From Thermoplasmatota archaeon (GTDB lineage: Archaea > Thermoplasmatota > E2 > DHVEG-1), in assembly GCA_030605515.1 (NCBI GenBank), contig JAUWIE010000005.1, positions 1 through 13,819 of the forward strand: a stretch of 13,819 nt of DNA. Direction: 5' to 3'. How positions within the stretch are numbered: position 1 is the first letter of the stretch; every line of letters begins with the position of its first letter. The notes under the pieces are model-generated. The model made no database searches, was not told the origin of the DNA, and worked only from the letters and a program-made list of their open reading frames with translations. Both the position numbers and the translations under genes were made by a program. Positions 7,870-13,819 of this stretch are shown here, piece by piece.

Positions 7870-8424
7870 TCATTCATATTTTAATGCGTCGATGCAATCT
7901 TCACATAACAAACGTCCATTTTCTCGTCTCAGATTCGTTGAAAGTGTACTGCAATCCTCGCATTTTCCAGAAAAAATCTGTTTTTTAAGGTATGATTCAT
8001 CTCTTCCAATTATATTACCCCATTCACGAGATATTTCCATAAGTATAGGTGATAATCTCAGAATGTCTTTTTGAGTTATTATTCCAATTAACTCACCATC
8101 TTCAATAATAGGTAATCTACGAATATTGCATTTACTCATAGTTCTCATGGCTTCTTCTAAATCAACATATGGTGAAATAACAATAATTGGAGTTCCCATG
8201 ATTTCTTCAACTAAGACATCACTTGCCTTTAAATCCTCAGCTACAACCTTTTTAAGAATATCGCTTTCAGTAATAATCCCAATTGGTTTTTTATCTACCA
8301 CAATACAATTTCCTATACTCTCTTTTCTCATAATTTGTGCACATTCTTTCACTGTGGTTGTTGGTTTTACTGTGATAAGATTGGTTTTCATTGCTTCTTT
8401 AACGAGAATACTACCTTTATTCAT
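7870..8424 (-). CDS. CBS-pair protein with C-terminal Zn ribbon (TA0289-like)
   Basis: A 184-residue protein with two CBS motifs (about residues 8-60 and 70-123: VKEAMKTNLITV ... KPIGIITESDIL and VEEIMGTPIIVI ... GELIGIITQKDIL), a helical linker, then a C-terminal ribbon with C155-x2-C158 and C174-x2-C177. This is the layout of the CBS/Zn-ribbon family characterised for TA0289 of Thermoplasma acidophilum, where the ribbon binds iron or zinc. A role in nucleotide or metal sensing is likely; the target is unknown. The frame is open for 19 more codons upstream, but ATG 8422-8424 is preferred because GGAGGTGG (8431-8438) lies six bases before it, one of the strongest ribosome binding sites in the window. 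It is the first gene of the minus-strand cluster and is divergent from hjc. Confidence 0.9.
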   Translation of the reverse strand: MNKGSILVKEAMKTNLITVKPTTTVKECAQIMRKESIGNCIVVDKKPIGIITESDILKKVVAEDLKASDVLVEEIMGTPIIVISPYVDLEEAMRTMSKCNIRRLPIIEDGELIGIITQKDILRLSPILMEISREWGNIIGRDESYLKKQIFSGKCEDCSTLSTNLRRENGRLLCEDCIDALKYE

Positions 8425-8430
8425 ATTCCG

Positions 8431-8438
8431 CCACCTCC
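8431..8438 (-). promoter_or_regulatory. Strong Shine-Dalgarno fixing the start of the CBS/Zn-ribbon gene
   Basis: On the minus strand the sequence is GGAGGTGG, six bases before ATG 8424. It rules out the longer reading that would begin at 8481 and run into the hjc promoter region. Confidence 0.8.
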
Positions 8439-8513
8439 TTAATGATAGGATATTGCATAATAAATAATCTATCCCAAACATTAAAGTCTTTCGTTGTATT
8501 TTTCTTTTATATT

Positions 8514-9026
8514 ATGAGCAGCAGTCAATACGAAAGAGAATTTAAGAAAATACTTGAGGGCGATGACAATATTCTCAATAAGATCACTAAAAACTTTACA
8601 GCTCTTGAAAAAAATAACTATTTTAGAATTTGTGATAAGCCTTTTGCTGTTGTTAGATCCGCTGGATCTCTTGGCGTTGATTTAGTAGCTATTAGAGGAG
8701 ATATTTCATTTCTAGTGGAGATTAAAACTAGCATAGAGAATACGGTTCATTTTAGCAGAGTCAGTGGAAAACTACAGAAGCAAGCAGAAACTATGCGTGA
8801 GACATGTGAAAATACAAAAACTCTTCCAATTTATGCTTTTAGATTGAAAAACTATAGAGGTGATTCATGGAAGATTTTCACACTTGATATTAAGGGTTTG
8901 GAGGGGAGAGCAAGTATCTTTCATAAAAGATTACCAAAAATTAATCTTAGTAAAACCGGTAATTATATCATGAAATGGAACGAAGGTATGTCTCTTTCTG
9001 ATTTTATCTTGTACTTGTGTAAATAG
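8514..9026 (+). CDS. hjc: Archaeal Holliday junction resolvase Hjc
   Basis: Hjc is a dimeric nuclease that cuts four-way DNA junctions symmetrically, late in recombination and fork repair. The 170-residue product shows the PD-(D/E)xK core: an acidic helix YEREFKKIL (E7/E9), then PFAVVRSAGS (43-52, almost identical to known Hjc proteins), D56 in VDLVAI, and E69-I-K71 as the metal-binding ExK. The ending KTGNYIMKWNEGMSLSDFI resembles the longer Hjc form of haloarchaea and Thermoplasmata rather than the shorter thermococcal one. About 20 extra residues (17-42) lie between the first helix and FAVVRSAGS. The start at ATG 8514 begins directly with the conserved acidic helix; an upstream start at 8442 would add a non-homologous hydrophobic tail. 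No SD is seen, and ATTAAAGT about 30 bases upstream could be a TATA box for a leaderless message. Confidence 0.93.
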   Translation: MSSSQYEREFKKILEGDDNILNKITKNFTALEKNNYFRICDKPFAVVRSAGSLGVDLVAIRGDISFLVEIKTSIENTVHFSRVSGKLQKQAETMRETCENTKTLPIYAFRLKNYRGDSWKIFTLDIKGLEGRASIFHKRLPKINLSKTGNYIMKWNEGMSLSDFILYLCK

Positions 9027-9074
9027 GAAATTGAAATTTTAGAATAGCAAAAATATTGACTAATACTAATCATT

Positions 9075-9429
9075 ATTAAAAATAGTGATAAAATAGATGA
9101 TAATAGTAGAATAATAATTGTTTCTGGAATAGATGGATTATATGCAATATTTACCATAATGATAGGTATTCTGGTTTTAATGATGGGGGTAGGTTGGCTT
9201 GATATAATGAGTTTTACATCATCCTATTCTCATGGGTATAATCCTTTTAAATGGATGAACCTTGCTCCATGGATTTTTTTGTTTTTGGGTTTTGCTACCA
9301 TCGTTTACGGTATAAAAAAAACTTGTTGATGATATCCTAAAAACTATGATAGCAAATCAAGAGCAAATAAGAAACCTGCAATATAGACAACCACCTCCTC
9401 ATCCACCGGTGCAGCCACCAACTCAATAA
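9075..9429 (+). pseudogene. Small two-helix membrane protein gene interrupted at an A8 run
   Basis: An open frame (no stop from 9060) encodes an acidic start (SDKIDDNS), a first membrane helix (GLYAIFTIMIGILVLMMG), a loop with SYSHGYNPFKWMN, and a second helix (APWIFLFLGFATIVYG), then ends at TGA 9327-9329. At the run of eight A's (9314-9321), dropping one base restores a continuous tail: KKLVDDILKTMIANQEQIRN, then a proline-rich QPPPHPPVQPPTQ end and TAA at 9427-9429. The coherent tail shows that one gene was meant. The start is unclear: the first ATG in frame is 9159, inside the first helix, and the codons upstream give no ATG, GTG or TTG before the stop at 9057-9059, so the 5' end may be damaged too. 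Real decay, slippage at the A8 run, or a sequence error would all fit. I do not recognise the family. Confidence 0.6.
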
Positions 9430-9549
9430 GATAGATGAGAAACTACCAACATTAATACGTAATAACATTCTTATTTCTTTTTTTTTATATTTTCGAGTTA
9501 AAGACGAAATGTTTTAAAAAGGTTTTACATATGTGCATTGCTGATATCT
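9430..9549 (+). promoter_or_regulatory. Intergenic region with probable promoter of the UspA-CoaBC-PoK run
   Basis: No gene is seen here. Two AT-rich boxes could serve as TATA elements: TTTTTATATTTTC near 9482-9493 and TTTTAAAAAG near 9513-9521. The second lies about 33 bases before ATG 9550 and would give a very short leader, in line with the absence of a clear Shine-Dalgarno. Confidence 0.35.
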
Positions 9550-9990
9550 ATGAAAAAGATGATGGTCGCCTATGATGGTTCTGAAGCTTCTAAAAAAGCA
9601 ATTGATATGGCTGTAAAATGCTCAAATCAAGAAGACGAAATAATTCTTCTAACTGTTATACCTGCTGAGCTTTCCGAGTCTTCATTTACAAAGATGTTAC
9701 TTCCAACAATTGATCTTAGTCAAATAGTAAAATCTGGCACTTTCAAAGAAAAAGCATTGGAATCTTTATCTAAAGTTGCTAAAGAGATCAATTTCGATAT
9801 AAAAAAATTATCAACAGCAGTTGAATCTGGAGATCCAGCTGATGAAATTCTATTATCTGCAAAGAAACATGAAGCAGACATAATTATTATTGGCTACAAA
9901 GGATATGGAAAAGAGGGAAGATTCTTATTAGGCAGTGTTACTGATAAAGTAGTAAGACATGCAAGCAGATCGGTTTTGGTAGTAAGATAA
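9550..9990 (+). CDS. Universal stress protein, ATP-binding UspA type
   Basis: A 146-residue single-domain Usp fold protein, cytoplasmic and probably dimeric. The opening strand MVAYDGSEASKKAI contains the conserved aspartate that contacts adenine, and the C-terminal part has the nucleotide motif G-x2-G-x9-G-S (in IGYKGYGKEGRFLLGSV) followed by the typical VVRHASRSVLVVR ending. It is therefore of the ATP-binding class, as MJ0577 of Methanocaldococcus. ATG 9550 is preferred to the TTG at 9538 because Usp proteins begin within a few residues of the first strand (MKKMMVAYDGS). It lies 22 bp upstream of coaBC and is probably cotranscribed, but a functional tie to coenzyme A synthesis is only inferred from position. 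Confidence 0.92.
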   Translation: MKKMMVAYDGSEASKKAIDMAVKCSNQEDEIILLTVIPAELSESSFTKMLLPTIDLSQIVKSGTFKEKALESLSKVAKEINFDIKKLSTAVESGDPADEILLSAKKHEADIIIIGYKGYGKEGRFLLGSVTDKVVRHASRSVLVVR

Positions 9991-10012
9991 ATATTAATTT
10001 TTTGTGGTGTCA

Positions 10013-11209
10013 ATGCATCCCTCAGATGATATAAGAGGCATAAAAAGTAAGATGCTTTCTAAAAAAAAGATAGTACTTGGAGTAACTGGTAGTGTTGCAG
10101 CTGTTGAATGCCTGAAGTTATCACGGGAGTTGATCAGACATGATGCTGAAGTAATACCAGTGATGACTCCTTCAGCGACACAAATCATACATCCAAATAC
10201 TCTTGAATTTGCCACAGGTAACAAACCAATTATTGAATTGACAGGGAAAACAGAACATGTGTTTTTTTGTGGAAAAGTAAAAAAACCAGCTGATATATTG
10301 CTCATTTCCCCTTGCACTGCAAATACAATATCAAAAATTGCACATGGTATAGATGATACCTCAGTTACAACATTTGCAACCACTGCTATTGGATCTAATA
10401 TACCAGTTTTAATTGTTCCTGCAATGCATCCTTCTATGTATAACAACAAAATCATTCAAGAAAACATTAAAAAATGTAAAAAAAGCGGTATTAATTTTAT
10501 TACACCAACTGTAACAAAAAATAAAGCAAAAATGCCAAATATTGGAGAGATTATTGCATCTACAATAAGGAAAATTGGTAAACGAGATCTAATCAATAAG
10601 AAAATACTGATTATTGGTGGCTCAACAGCTGAATCTATTGATGAAATAAGAGTGATAGTTAATCGTAGTTCTGGTAAGACAGCGGTCTCACTGGCAAAAA
10701 ACGCCTTTTTCCGGGGTGCAAATATTGAATTATGGTACGGCTGGAATAACGAACCTGTCCCAAGTTATATTAGATCAGTGGATTTCGAATCAATTAATGA
10801 TATAATTAAATTGTTGAAAAATATAAATACTGAAAAATTTGATGTTATAATTTTATGTGCTGCATTAGCTGATTATATTCCAACAAAACAAAAAGGAAAA
10901 ATCCCTTCAGGTAAAAAGAAACTAAATCTAGAGATGTCATCGGCTCCAAAGATTATTTCAAAACTTAAAAAAATCGCTCCGAAATCGCGAGTCATTGGTT
11001 TTAAAGTCGAGGAAAACAAGGATAAACTTATTATTAAAGCCCATGAGCTATTGAAGAAAAATAATCTTGATTTTGTAATAGCAAATACAATTTCAGGATT
11101 TAATAGTGATAAAAATGAGATTTGGATAATAAATAAAAAGGGAGCTGCCATTCATAAAAAAGAGAGAAAAGAAATCTTGACTAATCACATTTTAGATTTA
11201 GTGAAATAA
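10013..11209 (+). CDS. coaBC: Bifunctional phosphopantothenoylcysteine synthetase/decarboxylase
   Basis: CoaBC (Dfp) joins 4'-phosphopantothenate to cysteine (CoaB, nucleotide-dependent) and decarboxylates the product to 4'-phosphopantetheine (CoaC, FMN). The 398 residues contain both domains. CoaC: VTGSVAAVE (24-32), the active histidine in TEHVFFCG (H82), ISPCTANTISKIA (98-110) and PAMHPSMYNN (136-145). CoaB: IIGGSTAESIDEIRVIVNRS with SSGK (about 200-222), then the ALADYIP segment and the lysine-rich GKKKLNLEM loop. The MHPSDDIRGIKSKML opening is typical of archaeal Dfp, so ATG 10013 is chosen over GTG 10004/10007; GGTG just upstream can act as Shine-Dalgarno. It is followed after 11 bp by pantoate kinase, another enzyme of the same pathway, which strongly supports an operon. 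Confidence 0.95.
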   Translation: MHPSDDIRGIKSKMLSKKKIVLGVTGSVAAVECLKLSRELIRHDAEVIPVMTPSATQIIHPNTLEFATGNKPIIELTGKTEHVFFCGKVKKPADILLISPCTANTISKIAHGIDDTSVTTFATTAIGSNIPVLIVPAMHPSMYNNKIIQENIKKCKKSGINFITPTVTKNKAKMPNIGEIIASTIRKIGKRDLINKKILIIGGSTAESIDEIRVIVNRSSGKTAVSLAKNAFFRGANIELWYGWNNEPVPSYIRSVDFESINDIIKLLKNINTEKFDVIILCAALADYIPTKQKGKIPSGKKKLNLEMSSAPKIISKLKKIAPKSRVIGFKVEENKDKLIIKAHELLKKNNLDFVIANTISGFNSDKNEIWIINKKGAAIHKKERKEILTNHILDLVK

Positions 11210-11220
11210 AAGTGAACAAA

Positions 11221-12090
11221 ATGAAAGCTACTGCTTTTGCTCCAGGTCACATCTCTGGTTTTTTTGAACCAGTTTACATGAATAAAGACGTAATTCGTAC
11301 AGGTTCCCGAGGTGCAGGTATTAATGTTCTTCTCGGTGCAATGACTGAAGTAAAAATTGAAAGCTCCAATAGTCAAAATTTCGAAATTATTATTAATGAT
11401 AAGAAATCAAGCGCACCTGTTACAAGACTTGCTCTGAAATACCTAATTAGAGACAAACCTGTAAATGTTGTTGTGAAAACAAAACTAGAGCTACCTGAAG
11501 GCCAGGGTTTTGGTATGAGTGCAGCTAGTGCTCTGAGTACAACCCTTGCTATTGCTAAGATTACTGATATTTCAAATGCTGACGCTTTAAAAGCAGCACA
11601 TAGTGCTGAAGTTAACCTTAGAACGGGTTTAGGTGATGTATTAGCTTGTAGCTTTGGTGGGATTGAAATAAGAAGAGAAGCTGGATTACCACCTTGGGGA
11701 ATTATTGAGCATATACCTGGTGATTATGAACTTGTTTTATGTGTTGTAGGTGAAAAATTAGATACAAAAAAGATACTATCAGATCCAGTTAAAGTAAAAG
11801 ATGTAGTGTTTCATGGAAGATATTGCACTAAAAAGCTGCTTGATGCTCCTTCAATTGAGAATTTATTTACCTTATCCCAGGCTTTTACTAATAAAACAAA
11901 ACTTGCAAATAAACGGGTACTTGAGGCTATCAATGTAGCAAATCAGTTTGGAATGGCAAGCATGTGCATGTTGGGTAACTCTATATTTGCTATAGGAAAA
12001 ACAGATGAGTTAGTTAATGCTCTTTCACCATTTGGTAAAGTCTTTGTATGTAATATCGATAAATGTGGAGCACGCGTTATTGATGACTAG
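11221..12090 (+). CDS. Archaeal pantoate kinase
   Basis: Pantoate kinase (PoK, COG1829, GHMP kinase family) phosphorylates pantoate to 4-phosphopantoate, the first step of the archaeal variant of coenzyme A synthesis; phosphopantothenate synthetase then acts and CoaBC follows. The 289 residues begin with MKATAFAPGHISGFFEP, the family hallmark, then a GSRGAGI turn, the GHMP glycine-rich phosphate loop ELPEGQGFGMSAASAL (about 91-106), and the later HSAEVNLRTGLGDVLA motif. ATG 11221 is chosen over GTG 11212 because AAGTGA lies just before it and relatives begin with MKATAFAPGH. The gene sits 11 bp after coaBC, so two steps of one pathway share a transcript. The phosphopantothenate synthetase gene is not in this window. 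Confidence 0.95.
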   Translation: MKATAFAPGHISGFFEPVYMNKDVIRTGSRGAGINVLLGAMTEVKIESSNSQNFEIIINDKKSSAPVTRLALKYLIRDKPVNVVVKTKLELPEGQGFGMSAASALSTTLAIAKITDISNADALKAAHSAEVNLRTGLGDVLACSFGGIEIRREAGLPPWGIIEHIPGDYELVLCVVGEKLDTKKILSDPVKVKDVVFHGRYCTKKLLDAPSIENLFTLSQAFTNKTKLANKRVLEAINVANQFGMASMCMLGNSIFAIGKTDELVNALSPFGKVFVCNIDKCGARVIDD

Positions 12091-12144
12091 TTGAGTAATG
12101 TTTGTTTATTAGGTATCTAGGATTATTAATAAAAAATAATTACA

Positions 12145-13362
12145 TTATGCAAATAGACTTAAATTCCGATAACCATTTATTTCAACGGAAATAGATTGAT
12201 TAACTCCACTTACTGTAACATTTGATCTTACTGAAAGAAGGACCCAGTCATAAAGAATAAAATTTTTACGAGATGGGAATAAATCAAAAAACGGTATTAT
12301 TATTTCTCCAGTAAATTCCTGAGTTGTCCCCGCTTTTACTAATCCTCCTTGAATATCATCGATTTCACCGAGTAAATATTTTATATCATTATCAACAACA
12401 TATATACCGCAGACAATTTCTTCAAATAAAAGATCAATTTTATTGGTGTTATTAATTTCTAGAAAAATTTCAGTTTTCAATCCCTGTAATGTAATCCGAC
12501 TATTTTCTTTTATAGAAAGAACTGTGGATTTATCAGATAATAAAGTACTTACATCTGGAATCTTTATCTCAACCTCTATATTAAACGGTAAAGATTTATT
12601 ATAACCTGCGAGTTTAACATCCACCAATCCACTCATATTAATCATGAGTTTTTTTGAATTAAATGTCTCGAGTAAGATCCGACCAGTACTATTAAGTTTA
12701 ATAGAATCTTTTGCAGTTATTATTCCTCCTTTAAAAGTGAGATTTCCAACTTTTCTTCCTTTTTCAGTTTTTACATCAACTAATAATTTCCCAATTGATA
12801 TATCAAATGTATTAGGATTATAGGCGCTTATTTTTCCTGTAATATTAATACCTTCTTGAGTTATCTCAGTTAAGTCGGTCTGAATATGAAGTACTGGAAG
12901 CGCAATATCTTTTATGATATCATTCATTGAAGAAATGATATTTATTGAAAGAGGAATTGTTTTCTGAATAAAACCAATGTTTGCGCCGAAAACTCCAGAT
13001 ATCTTAGTTTTAAGTACCTCTGGGCTATTGCCATTGAATTCAACTATAGTAGAGGTTGTATAGGTTTTATTACCATTTGAAGGTATTTTCCCACCTTCAA
13101 TTAACAATGATGCTACGTTGTATCCATTTGGAGTTGTTGTAACAATCTCCAAATTTTTTGTAACAATCTCAAAATTATTTGGATTTGATATGTCAATTAT
13201 TATTTGCATTCTGATTTCATCTGAGTTTATTTCTATTATATTGATATTAATGGTTGTCTCTGGAGTTTGCAATACCTGAATATCTAAGAAGATCAATGAA
13301 CCTATGATTATATTTATGATGGTTGCCATCACTATAAATATAATTATTATTTTTTTCCTCAT
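12145..13362 (-). CDS. Membrane-anchored protein with three tandem LEA14/WHy-like domains
   Basis: A 405-residue protein. Residues 1-30 are a single membrane anchor or uncleaved signal (MRKK, then a long isoleucine-rich helix); the rest is predicted outside and almost wholly beta. Three similar units follow: about 34-140, 160-265 and 275-402. Each has the WHy/LEA_2 pattern: a strand phrase such as MQIIIDISNPNNFEI or ITGKISAYNPNTFDI with the NPN turn, then a GN/KAG turn (IPSNGNKTYT, ITAKDSIKLN, VKAGTTQEFT), and a closing strand (KTIPLSINI, KSLPFNIEV, QSISVEING). The third copy has N-N-T-N instead of NPN and is the most diverged. LEA14 domains are linked to desiccation or envelope stress, but archaeal ones are mostly uncharacterised. 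A weak GTGAG precedes the ATG. It is convergent with pantoate kinase. Confidence 0.8.
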   Translation of the reverse strand: MRKKIIIIFIVMATIINIIIGSLIFLDIQVLQTPETTININIIEINSDEIRMQIIIDISNPNNFEIVTKNLEIVTTTPNGYNVASLLIEGGKIPSNGNKTYTTSTIVEFNGNSPEVLKTKISGVFGANIGFIQKTIPLSINIISSMNDIIKDIALPVLHIQTDLTEITQEGINITGKISAYNPNTFDISIGKLLVDVKTEKGRKVGNLTFKGGIITAKDSIKLNSTGRILLETFNSKKLMINMSGLVDVKLAGYNKSLPFNIEVEIKIPDVSTLLSDKSTVLSIKENSRITLQGLKTEIFLEINNTNKIDLLFEEIVCGIYVVDNDIKYLLGEIDDIQGGLVKAGTTQEFTGEIIIPFFDLFPSRKNFILYDWVLLSVRSNVTVSGVNQSISVEINGYRNLSLFA

Positions 13363-13410
13363 TGGCTCACTTATTAGTTTAATACTTATTATAAAAAAGG
13401 TTTTGTATTA

Positions 13411-13424
13411 TATTTATATATTTC
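13411..13424 (-). promoter_or_regulatory. TATA-like box of the LEA14-repeat gene
   Basis: The minus strand reads GAAATATATAAATA, a good archaeal box A, about 50 bases before ATG 13362. A start 25 bases downstream would leave a leader of about 25-30 bases carrying the weak GTGAG. Confidence 0.45.
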
Positions 13425-13509
13425 TATTGGATTATAATTCATAGATAATTATTACTTTTATATTTGACTAGCCTAGCAAATTCAATTTTTGAGGATTAAT
13501 AAAAAGGGT

Positions 13510-13570
13510 TTGGATGGGGTAGTAAAAGGGGAGGTAAATATTTTACTTTAAAAGGGTTACCCCCATCCAA
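13510..13570. other. Nested intergenic hairpin (candidate terminator or structured RNA)
   Basis: The outer arms TTGGATGGGGTA (13510-13521) and TACCCCCATCCAA (13558-13570) pair over 12 bases with one bulged C. Inside, GTAAA-TAT-TTTAC (13534-13546) forms a second perfect five-pair hairpin. The two sides of the internal loop are purine-rich and related (AAAAGGGG and AAAAGGGT). GC content is far above the surrounding AT-rich spacer. On the minus strand the stem is followed by AAACCCTTTTTATT, so it could end transcription of the TrkA-C gene 72 bases upstream. On the plus strand a TTTATATT box at about 13457 could drive a short RNA. Which of these is true cannot be told from sequence alone. Confidence 0.5.
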
Positions 13571-13641
13571 TTATTTTAATAGGCATATAAAAAGCTGTAT
13601 ATAAATTTTTCTATAACGATAAAATTCTTTTATTACAATAT

Positions 13642-13819
13642 CTAAATCGTTTTTGTTTTTCCAGTTGAAAGATCTATTAGGTGTTTCTCACCATCTTCAG
13701 GACCTTTTGCAAATAGGATATCTCCAGAATCTATTCGTGTATTTTTATTAGGTCCATATAACCACTTATCTTTATGTCGCATTGCAATTACTAACATGCC
13801 TGTTTCACTACCAAGTTTC
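13642..13819 (-). CDS. TrkA-C (RCK_C) domain protein, C-terminal fragment
   Basis: Only the last 58 codons are in the window; the gene continues beyond 13819. They read KLGSETGMLVIAMRHKDKWL, then YGPNKNTRIDSGDILFAKGP and a short tail to TAG. The pattern (a self-contained strand VIAMRHKDKW, then the P-x5-I-x2-GD-x-L turn) is the C-terminal half of the RCK_C domain found in potassium channels, TrkA subunits and PhoU-like regulators, where it binds small ligands such as cyclic dinucleotides or nucleotides. The type of protein cannot be decided from this end. Its stop lies 72 bases from the intergenic hairpin. Confidence 0.8.
   Translation of the reverse strand, partial: KLGSETGMLVIAMRHKDKWLYGPNKNTRIDSGDILFAKGPEDGEKHLIDLSTGKTKTI

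Noticed and set aside
8425..8481. Longer N-terminus for the CBS/Zn-ribbon protein
   Set aside because: The strong GGAGGTGG six bases before ATG 8424 and the start of the CBS fold place the start there.
8442..8513. Longer N-terminus for Hjc
   Set aside because: It would add a hydrophobic non-homologous stretch and overlap the leader of the divergent CBS gene.
10004..10455. Minus-strand open frame of about 150 codons
   Set aside because: It mirrors the CoaC domain of coaBC, which is clearly conserved on the plus strand.
1..13819. tRNA, rRNA, CRISPR array or insertion sequence
   Set aside because: No T-loop-like sequences, regularly spaced repeats, transposase reading frames or terminal inverted repeats were found by eye in the gaps.

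Overview
The window comes from an AT-rich euryarchaeal genome, and the content points to the Thermoplasmata side. The archaeal-type CoaBC with its MHPSDDIRG start, the archaeal pantoate kinase, the archaeal Holliday junction resolvase Hjc, and a CBS/Zn-ribbon protein like TA0289 of Thermoplasma acidophilum all support this. Start codons are a mix of ATG and GTG, and TATA-like boxes lie in several intergenic gaps. Two exported hydrolase-type proteins (a caspase-like lipoprotein and an Ntn-hydrolase fused to a beta-propeller) would suit a protein- or lipid-scavenging sediment archaeon. That lineage and lifestyle reading is inference only.

Layout. 28-1326 (-): lipoprotein with an Ig-like domain and a C13/C14-like cysteine peptidase. 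1416-2411 (-) and 2495-3520 (+): thiL and purM, divergent around an 83-bp gap with a perfect 12-bp palindrome. 3556-6138 (-): very large secreted protein combining a phospholipase-B/C45-like Ntn-hydrolase domain with a PQQ-type propeller. 6246-6591 (+): broken AhpD/CMD-family gene with one frameshift and one stop. 6593-8424 (-): three-gene cluster, reading 5' to 3' as a CBS pair plus Zn ribbon, a four-CBS protein and a small Zn-ribbon protein. 8514-9026 (+): hjc. 9075-9429 (+): small two-helix membrane protein interrupted by a frameshift at an A8 run. 9550-12090 (+): tight run of UspA, CoaBC and pantoate kinase. 12145-13362 (-): membrane-anchored protein with three LEA14/WHy-like repeats. 13363-13641: intergenic, with a strong nested hairpin. 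13642-13819 (-): C-terminal fragment of a TrkA-C (RCK_C) domain protein cut by the window edge.

How the genes fit together. thiL (thiamine diphosphate), purM (purines) and coaBC/pok (coenzyme A) are housekeeping cofactor and nucleotide genes. The CBS cluster probably senses adenylate-type ligands or metal. The secreted proteins form the accessory part of the window. The items most worth a second look are the Ntn-hydrolase/propeller fusion, the caspase-like lipoprotein, the two frame-disrupted genes, and the hairpin near 13.5 kb. No mobile element, CRISPR array, tRNA or rRNA is visible.
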